A stretch of DNA of 34,846 nt from Cryptococcus deneoformans JEC21. Taxonomy: Eukaryota; Basidiomycota; Tremellomycetes; Tremellales; Cryptococcaceae. The stretch lies in the NCBI RefSeq assembly GCF_000091045.1, contig NC_006680.1:985001-1019846 (forward strand). Reading direction: 5' to 3'. Shown here piece by piece: positions 12,301 to 23,616 of the stretch. The position numbers and the translations under genes are program-made. The notes beneath the pieces were generated by a model that was given only the letters and a program-made list of their open reading frames with translations, did not search any database and was not told the DNA's origin. Every line of letters starts with the position of its first letter. Position 1 is the first letter of the stretch.

Positions 12301-13541
12301 GGAAGGGATATGATCTGTGTCGCCTTGGCTTGCTTGTCCCTCCTCCTGTTCCTGTTCCCCCTCCAGCAGCAGCCGCAGTATCAGCTTCATGATTTGTCGA
12401 GCCTCCGTCTGCCGCTTTTATTATTATTGCCGTCCCCAGTGCTGGTGCAGGTGTATCCCGGTCCACTCGTCCTGCTCGCCGTGTTCCTCCGCCTTGGTCT
12501 TGAAAAGACCTTGTGGCTCCCCCATGGTCACGGTTTGATGCTTCCCCTCGTCCCTCTCGTTCGCCTCGTTCTCTAGGCCTCTGTTGGATAAATGTATAGT
12601 CCCGAGATGTTTCTCCAGTATCTTTTCCTGCTAGGGATCCGGAGCTAGATGGTTGATTCACGGGCACACCGTTTGCCTTACCCCTGGAGTCCCTATCACT
12701 ATCGCCTGGACGGCCGGGATGTGACTCTTCAGCAACATCAGTACCGCCCGCACGATCGGAAGTACGAGGAGACCCGGAGCCCGAAGATGGGCCGGTAGGA
12801 TCGGGGTCATTCAGTATCGAATGATCAAGCTGTTCGGCGTGGACGACAGTGTGTGGGACGTCGACCACTGGAGGGGCGGGTGCGGCAGCTGGGGGAGGGA
12901 GAGATTGGGTCCTTGTACGGGTTGCGGATGTGACTATGGAGATGGAGGTGCTGGGGGGGATGTGGCCGTGTCCGTGGCTGTGATGTGGACTAGTGTGAAG
13001 GTTGACGTGGGATGCAAGAGGAGGACGAGCATGGGTGTGGGCAGGAGCATGGGAGGAGAGGAGCGCTGCGAGGGAGGATGGAGGGTGGGAAGGGAGGACG
13101 CTGGGCCTGGCGGGTGTGCTATGATGCGATGAACCGGATGGGATGGAGGAAGGGAGGGTATGTGGATGATGTGGTGTGTTTTTTGGAGAGCTGGTATAAT
13201 ATGATCATTATCAGCAACAAACTCGAGAGGCAGCTGCAAAAAAGATGAAATAAACGAAAGAGGGGTTGAGGTACCTCAGAACGAGCTCTGCGGGAGACCC
13301 AATCTCATCTTCAAGCGGCACGCCGTTCTCGGGCCAGATACATTCGACCGATTTGCGTATACATCTGCCGCATACTTTCCGGCGATCGCACTGTATAAGT
13401 TATAAAGTTAGACTCTGGCTCGGGAAGAGATGGAAGTGGTCACCTTTATTTTCTTTGTCCGGCATGGAATGCCTGGAGGGGTCAGCAGGGAAAGGGAATG
13501 AGAACAAGCTGCTTACAGGAATATGCTTTTCTGCCGCTCAT
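9322..13541 (-). CDS. Zn2Cys6 fungal-type transcription factor
   Basis: DNA-binding regulator. Thirteen exons were inferred: 13517-13541, 13444-13472, 13275-13390, 12235-13190, 12017-12129, 11903-11914, 11718-11735, 11441-11632, 11162-11329, 10979-11032, 10214-10914, 9818-10152 and 9322-9683, encoding 1026 aa. The zinc cluster spans the first three exons: Cys at residues 9, 12, 19, 25, 28 and 35 (CIPCRTKKIKCDRRKVC, then GRC and SVEC). A His/Ser/Pro-rich and then Gly/Arg-rich linker follows. The fungal-specific middle homology region contains YLERVEWIHHPLHLPTF, LLYIILCLGDHF, REVGRRLWWSL and MRLHRAYMVRGY. The tail has a Gln/Ser repeat, a basic RKRKH patch and a Gly/Met-rich end. Exons of 12 and 18 nt encode LRVY and LERVEW. 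The exon 4/exon 5 boundary (105-nt intron) and the 129- and 134-nt introns are the least certain. Targets unknown. Confidence 0.85.
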
Positions 13542-13636
13542 GGTGTATGGCGATTGATCGTCATAATCTAAAGATAAAGATAACGAGCGAAACAAGCCTA
13601 AGGGTAAATAAACTATTTTAAACACAAAAATAAAAA

Positions 13637-13649
13637 CCGTCCCGCTCGG
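13637..13649. promoter_or_regulatory. CCG-N7-CGG element in the promoter of the Zn2Cys6 gene
   Basis: CCG and CGG half-sites separated by seven bases, lying about 96 bp upstream of the zinc-cluster gene start and about 140 bp upstream of the OTU gene start. Paired CGG triplets are what Zn2Cys6 dimers bind, so autoregulation is possible; this is inference from base pattern only. Confidence 0.3.
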
Positions 13650-13789
13650 AGTCGAAACAGGACGAGTGATTACATAAGCGGATTTTTTGAATTTACTTTA
13701 CGCCGTGCTGATATATGATTCCCTCCGTCATCGATCGAGAGCTGTGCATCTCGTCGCTGCAATTTCTTCTTCTTACAAACACAAACTCA

Positions 13790-15000
13790 ATGCCAGGCTC
13801 AAAACGACGTGCACTCAAGAAACTCCTCTCCCCCAACCATTCCCCCTTCACACCCGACTCTCCTTCTGCCGACACCACACCTAGTTCTGCCCTCTCCCCT
13901 CAACCCCAGTTACCCCCCGCCATCGACGATGGTGCCGCAGCTCAAGCTGCTGCGGCCGGGATAAGCCCACAGGAGCTACAAGATAATGCTGTTTTGGAGG
14001 ACATGCACGAGAGAGAGAAGGAAATTGGGCATGCAAGTTCGCCTGCCGGGCTGCGAGGGGTCATTTCGCCTTCCCCATCGTCCGTCTCAGCGCAAGGGCA
14101 GGAAACGAAGAGTGGAGGGATGTATGCTAACGCTAATGGTGGTGGGGGTGGCGGCAAGAAGAAAAAGTCTAGTCGACAAAGATTCGAAGAGCGCCAAGTA
14201 AGTCTCACTTGCCTTTCCTCAGTCCCTGTCGGCAATGTAATCGCCTACGTCTCTCTTTTCTTTCCCCACTCCAAGCCTTTACTAACGGCGGAATCCTTCT
14301 TTCAGGCCCGTAAACAGGAAGCACTCCTCGAATCTGCCCCTCCTGCCGACCCCGAATGGACCGCCCAGCTCGAAAAAGAGCGCCAAGAAGAAATCAAAGT
14401 CATCTCCGACGCATGTATTGCCCTCAACTGCGAACTATTCGAGATCGCCCCGGATGGACACTGTATGTACGCTGCTATCGGGGACCAACTTGGATTACTC
14501 GGTATTGTCCCCGTGGAGGAAGCTACCGACCCCCGGGCGATCCGGAGAATGGCTGCGGACTATATGCTCTCCCACCCTGATGATTTTATGCCGTTCCTCC
14601 CTTCCATCGCGGGGGAAGACACGCCCGATGCGACTTCGGACGGGATGATCACACACTCTGGGTTTGCACAGTACTGTAAAGCTGTGGCGGAGACGGGCGA
14701 GTGGGGAGGCGAACCGGAGATTCAGGCGTTGAGTAGGGCGTATGGGGTACCGATCCACGTGATTCAGAGAGGACCTCCAACGGTGGTTTCGCATGGTGGA
14801 AAGGATGATTCATTTGGAGGTGGTTTGACGGCGGAGGAGAGTGGCAGGCAAGGGAAGAGGGTGGTGAGGATTAGTTATCATAAGAGGATGTACGGGTTGG
14901 GCGAGGTAAGTTGATTTTCTTTCTTTCTTTCGTTACCATGATGATGGGGCGGATGTTGATGGTTGTGTAGCATTATAACAGCCTCAGGCCTGTCGTTTGA
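13790..15000 (+). CDS. OTU2: OTU-domain deubiquitinase (OTU2/OTUD6 family)
   Basis: Cysteine protease that removes ubiquitin; yeast Otu2 and human OTUD6 members are linked to ribosomes and translation. Exons 13790-14197, 14306-14905 and 14971-15000 give 345 aa. The N-terminal third is disordered with a Gly-run and a KKKKSSRQRFEERQ basic helix. The OTU domain follows: catalytic Asp186/Cys189 in APDGHCMYAAI, and His337 in GEHYNSLRPVV. The catalytic His is carried by a last exon of only nine codons plus stop, so that exon is essential. Intron 1 (14198-14305) is 108 nt, divisible by three and lacks in-frame stops, so unspliced RNA would encode 36 extra residues. An in-frame ATG at 13715 would extend the N-terminus by 25 residues; 13790 was preferred because the protein then begins with the basic GSKRRALKK stretch. 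Confidence 0.85.
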
Positions 15001-15382
15001 AAGCGTCAAAATGCAAACGCCAAACAACAGTCTTTGAAGCGGAAGCAGACAAACTGACGAAACCGAGTAGCACAGAGTCCGAGCGTCTAATTCAAAATAC
15101 ATGAGAATTAGCCAAAGATAAATTAGAATAAGAATACATGTGGGGCGAGATAAGATGGTATGCATTGGTTTTTCTGTATGTGCTTTTTTGTTTGCTTGTG
15201 GGTTTTCGTTATTCCACTTTTGATTGCATCTCGGATGGCAATTCTATATTTCCTCTTTTTCTAGCCCCCCTTGAATCACTTTCCCCACGGGACTTGCTCG
15301 AGAATCTAAACTAGGTATGGTATATTGGCGTACTGTGTATCTTGAATTTAAACTAAAAATTCCTCTAGGTCAATTATTTTTT
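15001..15382. other. Convergent intergenic region
   Basis: About 380 bp between the OTU stop and the stop of the BTB-like gene. It is AT-rich near 15060-15170 and has a T-run at 15376-15384. No coding or RNA gene was recognised. Confidence 0.6.
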
Positions 15383-16769
15383 TTACCTCAAGAACCGAAC
15401 TTCCTCCAAGATCCCTTCCAACACTTCCCCCCTTTTCTCCCACAATCCCTTTCTTCCACTTCCTTTTCCCGCTCCCTCTTCCTCTACCCCTGACCTCGAC
15501 CTCGACCCCAGCCCATCGCCAGGCTTTACGGCACCCACAGCTTTACTCAATGCCCAACAGAAAAGGGGTGGACAACCTTCCCACGCCAGGATCGGGAAAT
15601 GGGAGGGGTTGAGTCCTGTGTAGAGGCCCCAGCTGTAACGGCCGTCGTGCATTGGTGGTGGAGGAGATGAAGAGCCAGAGGGAGAGGAAGAGCGGCCGGA
15701 GGGGGGGAGAGGTTGCTGATACGGGGAGAACGGGGTGCTGTCTGTCGAACATTGCCTTCCTCTATGATCGGCGCCCTCATTCCCACTCTCGCCATTCGTA
15801 CCATACCTCAACCCCAATCCCAGTCCGAGCGAGTATGCCCGCTCATCTTCCTCCACCTCGGCTTCATCCCCACTCCCCACTCGCGGTTTGTACCCCTTGA
15901 CGGCATCGACGCACAATCCCTCGATCCCTGTTTTGGCGCCAATGAGAAACAGGTCGAGAGCGCAGATTTCTCGGGAGATGTGAGCTTTGGTGAGAGCGTG
16001 GTGCCGGAGGTGGGCGGAAAGAAGGGAGAGGGCGAGGGGGCAGTCGTATTTTTGGAGGAAGAGGATGGTGGAGAGGAGGTGGAGGGTAATGGTGGTGGGG
16101 TGGGAGAGGATATAGTCGTCGAGAGTGGAAGGAGGGGAGGAGGAGTGGAGGTGGCTGTGTAACTGCGGGAAGGAGGGGGACTGGGAAGGGGAAGCGGGTG
16201 GGAGAGGGTGAGGAGAGATGAGGAAGAGGAAAAGGCGGATGGCATCGGAGGTTTCGCATTCCTCGTCGGAAAAGTGGATGGTGATAGGTGACGAAGAGGA
16301 AAGTGAACGAGAAGAAGAAAAGGTAGAGTCGATCTGGATGGCGTCACGTAGAGCGATACTGTTTTTCGTTTTCTTATCAGTGATCGTCTCAGGGCAGGGG
16401 ACAAGGAAACGGTTACCTTTGAGAGAGGATATGATAAGCCGGTACATGGAAAGCGACATTATCGCTACTGACGAGCACAATCTCTGCAGATGAATCACAC
16501 CATACTGTATCCACTGCAGGGGGCACTTCTTCTCCTCGCTTGACGAGACCCTGTCCCTCCTCTTGTTCGGTTTCTTCTTCTACCACCCATACGTGTGCCT
16601 GTTCTGGCTTATTAATGGGCGATTGATCGCTGTTGCTGGAGTGTGACGAAGTGCGAGGGGCGGGATGGAGATGGAGGTGGAGATGGTTGGTGGGAGCAGG
16701 AGGACTGGGAGCTTGTTGCCGCGCCTGGCTGGACATTTCGGGCGACTGCATCGGAGACTGGAATACCAT
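15383..16769 (-). CDS. BTB/POZ-like domain protein, hypothetical
   Basis: Exons 16417-16769 and 15383-16358 (58-nt intron) encode 442 aa. After a disordered, Pro/Ser/His-rich N-terminus, residues about 90-260 resemble a BTB fold: SSAEIVLVSSDNVAFHVPAYHILSQ matches the start of BTB domains, with the usual surface strand and helix carrying the conserved His, followed by ITIHFSDEECETSDAIRLFLFL and a helical part (YDCPLALSLLSAHLRHHAL). The C-terminal part has Gly/Ser/Pro-rich loops and the repeat GLGLGLRYG. BTB proteins dimerise and often recruit cullin-3 or act as scaffolds, but no second domain (MATH, Kelch, zinc finger) is visible. The role is therefore unknown. The domain call is by motif and moderately sure; the gene model is well supported because the splice restores one frame. 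Confidence 0.65.
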
Positions 16770-17575
16770 ATCTTGTGAGGCGCAAGGCGAGGTAAGGTAA
16801 TATTATTGTAGAGCTTGCTCCGTACAAGAATGGAATTTGTATTTATATATACTAAGCACGGAGGTGATACCATTATTCCCACAGTGTCTAAAAGTGTGGA
16901 GGAGAAAAGTGGAGGTTAGCGGTGAAAATGAGGATTCGACGGTCGTGATCTCCTTTTTGACATTTCGATAATGGTGAGGGGTACATCACTCGAGTTACAG
17001 GGCCGAGAAGGTAAGAAGTCTAGTTTCATTTATTTAAACTTGGATGTCGGGACGGAGGGTACTCGGGTGGTTGTTTGGATAAGGGTATTCTATATCGGTT
17101 GAGGAGTAATTGCGCCATTCCGGTGTCATCTCTTGATTTTGTTGATTTCCTCCTTGACGCCTTGGGTTGATTTTGCCTCAATAACTTGGCATGTAGAACG
17201 GTTTGGACCACTGGGGTAAACTATGTCTTCTGGGCGGCTAACACATTTTCAATCGCGCCTGTACTTTGTCAAAAAACCTACGTTTCTCCAGAGAAGTACG
17301 TATTACGTGCAGTGACAACAGTGCGTATAGTACTGATACAGCGAGATGGTTCCTTGGCGGTCATCGCCGTTGTTTACGTGACCATCGTCTGCGGCTGCCG
17401 GCTTGTCGGAAAGCGATGACGTCTCGTCAGTCTCTTCTCTCTGTCTTCTTGATCAAGTGTTCATTCGACTAATTATTATATTCTATTTCACTTTATTCCT
17501 AATCCTCATTAACTGCCCATCACGTCCTTATTTCGCCGCACCCCCTTTTTTCCCACCCCGTCTCTCAAACGCCCT
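16770..17575. other. Divergent promoter region between the BTB-like gene and NTA1
   Basis: About 806 bp upstream of both genes. Pyrimidine-rich sequence at 17490-17570 precedes the NTA1 start, as is common for fungal 5' leaders. Short open frames (for example 17186-17419 on +) lack family features or codon patterning and are not called. No tRNA or repeat was recognised. Confidence 0.5.
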
Positions 17576-19046
17576 ATGAGTACCTCACAAACACCTACCC
17601 TTCCTCCTTCGAGACCCTCTTCCCCAGCTCCTCTCTATCGTCGGACACCGCTGAAAGTCGGATGTGTTCAATACGACGTCAAAGTCAGTTTCTCAGCCAT
17701 GTCTCACCAAAATGTGCACGCTGACAAACCGTATGCGATTGTGTAAATGCAGCTGGGGAGGGTGAAGGAAAATGCTGCCAAAGTTGAAGAGCTTACGAAA
17801 TGGTACGTCCTTTTCTTCTACTCCATCATCTTCGCCAGACTTAGCTTACCAATTAACCCAATGAAGGATGAAACCCGGACACGTAGATCTTCTTGTCCTC
17901 CCAGAGATGTGTCTCTCCGGATACGTCTTCAATAGCCCCATCTCGATCTTGCCGTACCTCGAAGCCCCTCGAATCGGACCTACATCGCTCCTTGCGAGGG
18001 CATTAGCTACAAGATTAGGATGTCATGTAATTGCTGGGTACCCGGAGGAAATCCCCTCCTCTGGCTCTCCCTCTTCTTCACCAACCGAAATTGCCGACGC
18101 AGCTCCAAAAGAATTGGAAGGCGAAGCAGAAGGTGTAGGATACAACTCGGCGGTAATAGTTTCTCCTACTGGGGAAGTGGTGGGTAACTATAGAAAGACG
18201 TTCAGGTTCGAGACGGATAAGAATTGGGCAAGAGAGGGAGATGGGTTTCAATACTTTGACTTGTCTGAACCTCTGGGAAGGGTCGCACTTGGGATTTGTA
18301 TGGGTGAGTCTTTTCTTCGTCTTGACTAGGTCAAGCTGACTTTTATTCAAACAGACCTCAATCCCAAGGATTTTATCGGTGAGCCTTCCTTTTTCCTTTT
18401 CACCTCGATTCCCTCCTTTTCAAAATGCTGACACCGCTCTTTCCAAACGTAGCACCATGGGACGCATTCGAGCTCGCCAACTTTTGCCGAGACAACGCAG
18501 TCGACATGCTCGTCATACCTATGAACTGGCTTTCCCCGCCCGCCGAACCTCCTACTACCACCTCTGCATCCGGTGAGGAACCCTCGCACCCAGTAGAACC
18601 CCCCGAAGACCCGGAAGCACCATCAGAGTCAAACTTGAATTATTGGGCGGCGAGGCTCGTGCCGCTACATGATCCTACACCTCGATATTCCACTGCTCCT
18701 TCTACGTCTACATCTACGCCTATTCCTGGGTCTGGGTCTGGGAAGGATGGTGAAGGGAAGGAAGTTGTTTTTGTGGCGTGTAACAGGATTGGAGAGGAAG
18801 AAGGTAAGTCCCAACGTTTGTTTTTGCAAGCCCGAGTTTTTCTTTGGACCTATTATACTCCTTCGATCCATCACCATTCTGACGAATCCTACATATTTCG
18901 TGAAAGATGGCGACTAACCAAGGTCCGTAGGCTCCAAATTTATAGGAACGAGCTGTGTCATGACTGTCTCCAACACACCTTCCCGAATTGAATTGGTAGA
19001 GTGCTGTAATATCTCGGAGGAAAGGGTTATGATTGCCGTGGTTTAG
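17576..19046 (+). CDS. NTA1: Protein N-terminal asparagine/glutamine amidase (Nta1-like, nitrilase superfamily)
   Basis: Carbon-nitrogen hydrolase that deamidates N-terminal Asn or Gln, creating Asp/Glu ends that feed the Arg/N-degron pathway. Exons 17576-17683, 17753-17802, 17867-18303, 18355-18378, 18453-18803 and 18931-19046 give 361 aa. The nitrilase catalytic triad is readable: Glu66 in LVLPEMCLSGY, Lys163 in NYRKTFRFETD and Cys197 in LGICMDLNPKDF. The DLNPKDF and APWDAFELA blocks are typical of Nta1. Exon 4 is a 24-nt microexon carrying LNPKDFI next to the catalytic Cys. The protein is shorter than the yeast enzyme (457 aa) and contains two low-complexity Ser/Pro/Thr inserts. The last intron (18804-18930, 127 nt) is longer than usual. 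NTA1 identity rests on the triad plus the DLNPKDF block; another nitrilase branch is possible but less likely. Confidence 0.83.
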
Positions 19047-19535
19047 TGTTTCACGCTATTTCAAGCTGGGGTGCAAAGAGCGTTATGAGTTTGGGGTTGC
19101 AGGGGACGGAGAGATGAGACGATGAGTCTAGGACATGAATATTAAGTGGCAAGGAATCTCGAGTGTCGTCACGAAGCAAAGCTATTCTGTTGAGATAGTC
19201 AAAAGCTAAATCGAACAAATGAACGTCGGAACATGCAAATTTGAGATGGAAGAAGCATGGAAAGCGTGTAAACGTTTATGAGCTACAGTGGCCCAAGGTT
19301 TTGAGACACGTCAAAGAAGTCGGATGAGGTTTCACGTTTTACTTATTCAACGATGTCACGAATCTCGAGAGACCGATCGTGATTTCGTTACCCATGCAAA
19401 ATGCATTCTGCCCGTTTTTGGTTCCCAAAAACCGTCCAGCTTCTATACCTTCTACTCCAGTCCATTCTGAACCTTTCTGTACCCTTCCACCCTCATCTTT
19501 CTCCACTTTCATAATTCAACTTTTCATCCCATTCC
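19047..19535. other. Convergent intergenic region
   Basis: About 490 bp between the NTA1 stop and the ADK1 stop. Two short open frames (19288-19470 and 19379-19567 on +) show no recognisable family and are treated as noise. Nothing else was seen. Confidence 0.55.
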
Positions 19536-20823
<1,288 letters not shown>

Positions 20824-21376
20824 TTTGAGGGTTTTGTTGTGGCTGAGAGAGCTGAGAGGTGAGTGGTATAGGGCTTTTCTATGCGGTGAATTCGTTTCCA
20901 AAGAGGTCGAAAGAAAGAAGCTTGTCGCCGGTCGTTGCTCGTCGAGAGTGGGGAGGACCGGCAATGTCCACCCATTAGCCGCCATATCCCCGCGGCGATT
21001 GGGAAAGGTGGCATGGCAGGCGCGTGGGATGCACATGGAAGCCACGCGAGTTTGAGGCTTATTTGGTTCCTTAATTATTGACGCGTTTAATGGAGGAGAC
21101 GCGTCTGATTTTGTCGTCGTCACCGGTTTGGCTAGCGTGTAAATCTGGGCCTTGGGCTGTTTGGGTTGTTTCATCGCCCCGTGTATTTGCCAAGGCAGCG
21201 ACGTATATAAAAAGACCTGTTCTTCTTCCCCATCTCTTTTCTCATTTACGCGCCCACTTCAAAGCCACTCCTTACGTTTGACCCTCCCTTGTCTTTTCTT
21301 GATCAGTTGGATTACCAGTCCCTTTTACTCTTCATTTTTTTCACGACATACGGAAAAAACGATAACGACGATCACG
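20824..21376. other. Divergent promoter region between ADK1 and the PEBP gene
   Basis: About 553 bp. It includes a TATA box toward the PEBP gene and a pyrimidine-rich leader at 21215-21340. No additional gene was supported. Confidence 0.55.
21204..21212 (+). promoter_or_regulatory. TATA box of the PEBP gene
   Basis: TATATAAAA on the + strand, 165 bp upstream of the ATG at 21377, followed by a CT-rich stretch typical of fungal transcription start regions. It is a good match to the TATA consensus; a strong, regulated promoter is inferred. Confidence 0.55.
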
Positions 21377-22633
21377 ATGCTCGGTTACTTTGCTGCTCTC
21401 GCGCTTGCCCTTCCCGCCCTCGCCCAGTCTGCCTCCAACGGCTCTGCCTCCGCCGTCGATATTGAGGGCTTGCAAGCAAACTTCCAACGTGCGCCTTCAC
21501 TTTTCTTCTCTCTTTCATTGCGGCTGACGTGAGACGATGTCATTTGTAGAGGCCGAACTTACGCCCCAATTGCTCGAAACTTTTGAGCCTGAGGCTCTTT
21601 TGAGCGTTACTTTCGGTAGCACCGCTATCTCTACCGGTGATACGCTCGACCAGGATGGCAAGTCTTCATATTTATTCTGATCATCAAAAAGACGCGTCCT
21701 GACGACGCATGTCTCAGCCGTCTCTTCTTCTCCCACTCTTGCCGTCTCCCCCGCTTCCAACGCTACTCTTGAATCGGGTCAGCTCTACACCGTCGTGATG
21801 GTCGATGCCGACATTGTTGGAACCGACGAATCTACCACGGAGCAGACTCGGCACTGGCTCGTCAACTCTGCTAGTCTTTCCACCGACTCGGCCCCTTACG
21901 CTGTCAACTGGACCGGTTCTACCTCTATGTACGCTGTCCTTGCTAACTATACATGTTACAGTCCATACTGATTCTTTGATACTAGTACCGATTATGCCGG
22001 TCCCGGTCCCGCCTCTGGCAGTGGCTCTCACCGGTATGTTAGCCATCCTTTCATACCCCTCTTAATCCTCAAACTGCGCATAAATGCCAAGCTAATGCAC
22101 GCACCTCTCTTCTCTATAGATACGTAATCATCGTCTACGCTCAGCCCGATACTTTCTCTCCTCCCGCCAACCTTTCTCAAGCCGGTACCCCCCTCAGTAC
22201 AATGTCTCTCTCTAGCTACGTCTCTGAAAGTGGTCTAGGAAACTTAATCACTGCCAACTACTTCCAAGTCGAGAATGGCGAGGCTACCGTCACTGTATGT
22301 CTACCCTTCTTCAGTAAATTGTTCTCCAAGCCTATGACTAACGCTATTAATGAATAGGTATCTTCCACTAGCGCTGTTGACTCTTCTACCCTTGCCGGCT
22401 ACCTCTCTACTACTGCTGCCTCTTCCGCTTCCAGCGCTGCTTCCGGAACTGCTTCCGGAGCAGCCTCCAACTCTGCTGCTACCTCTGCTACTGACTCTTC
22501 TGCCACTTCCGCTTCTTCCGCCCCTGCTTCCAGCGACTCCTCTAGCAGGGCTTTGAGGTCCGAAATGGGCTTTGGTATGGTTGTTGGCGTTGTCGGTGTT
22601 GTGGGCGCTGTTTTGGGTGCCGGTATGGTCTAA
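21377..22633 (+). CDS. Secreted PEBP-family protein, probably GPI-anchored
   Basis: Phosphatidylethanolamine-binding-like protein of the cell surface. Exons 21377-21488, 21550-21657, 21718-21928, 21986-22033, 22120-22294 and 22358-22633 encode 309 aa. A signal peptide (MLGYFAALALALPALAQ) is followed by the PEBP core: LSVTFGS, LYTVVMVDADIVG, TRHWLVNSA, YAGPGPASGSGSHRYVIIVYAQ. This corresponds to the ligand-pocket strands and the GPxPxxGxHRY block of the family. The tail is Ser/Ala/Thr-rich (likely O-mannosylated) and ends in a hydrophobic segment (MGFGMVVGVVGVVGAVLGA) after SSSRALRSE, fitting GPI-anchor addition. The second intron (21658-21717) begins GCAAGT, a GC-AG intron; using the nearby GT instead breaks the frame. 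PEBP binding to lipid or protease partners at the wall is inferred, not shown. Confidence 0.85.
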
Positions 22634-23616
22634 GAGTTTTGGCGTGTAAAGATACAAAGTGATCGGGGTTGATCTGTGTCATGAAAGGACAATTCACATT
22701 GTGCATGCATATCACTGTTTTATGTAGCCTTGACTGCTTTTGAGATGTTGTTGTATGAAATAGAAGAACAGGTTTGGTTGTATGCCTTATTATGGACGAC
22801 GCAACGGAAGAGACGATCTGCCACTTTGCCCTTCGACGCGTTCCTGTCAACTGATTGTCATAATTCGCCCTCGTGTCCGTTATTTCCATTGTTCGTTCTT
22901 TTCCCTATCATCCCTTCCCCTTTATATCTACCTTTGACGAATTTACGACCCTTAATAAAGCATAAATCAACGACACATTTATTTCACGAGTAGCGAGAGC
23001 GACAACTTACGAAAAGACAATCTCGCGAACAGAATAACGTAAAACGCATTTTACCCGGTTACCGGATCGTCCGTCGGCTGCTACGATCCATCCCCCCACG
23101 CACATCGATTGTTGCCAAGCCACGTCCAATACGCTTTATAATTATTTCGACTGCCACCTATCTCTTATTGCGCTATCTTACGAGCTCCTCATACCGAGCC
23201 GCTTGAGACGGTTCACATTAATAGATTCACATCTGCGATTTAAGGACGACCTTTGCGCGTCCTCGCGAGTTAGAATTTAAAGCTTTGGTGGGGAAGAGAT
23301 CGGATCTGAGATAAGATCTTTTATAGAATAAGGGAGGAAGATAAGAGAGGGCTTTTGCTGAAGTCGTAAGTACCATTGAATCAAGCACTTTGCAACAGTG
23401 CCGTCGCAAGAGAGGACTGACTTGGAGTATTTTACCTCAATTCATCACAAATAGCAAACAGCATTGGTATCCCTTGGAAATTACGCAAATACAGAGTAGT
23501 CGCGAAACCTCAGTGGGAGAGCCAGCTGGGAGTAGAATCCAGAAAATAGATTGTGGAGCGTGAGAATAAGAACTTGAGAAGAGCGTTGTCTCGCTTGACA
23601 TCTTGGTGCGTTTGCA
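22634..23616. other. Long intergenic/5' leader region
   Basis: About 980 bp upstream of the split-start gene. A GTAAGTACC donor-like site near 23368 with CAACAG about 30 bp downstream could mark 5'-UTR splicing. No protein or tRNA was recognised; the function of the length is unexplained. Confidence 0.4.

Noticed and set aside
17186..17419. Small + strand gene upstream of NTA1
   Set aside because: Short frame without motif or splice support; the region is better explained as promoter.
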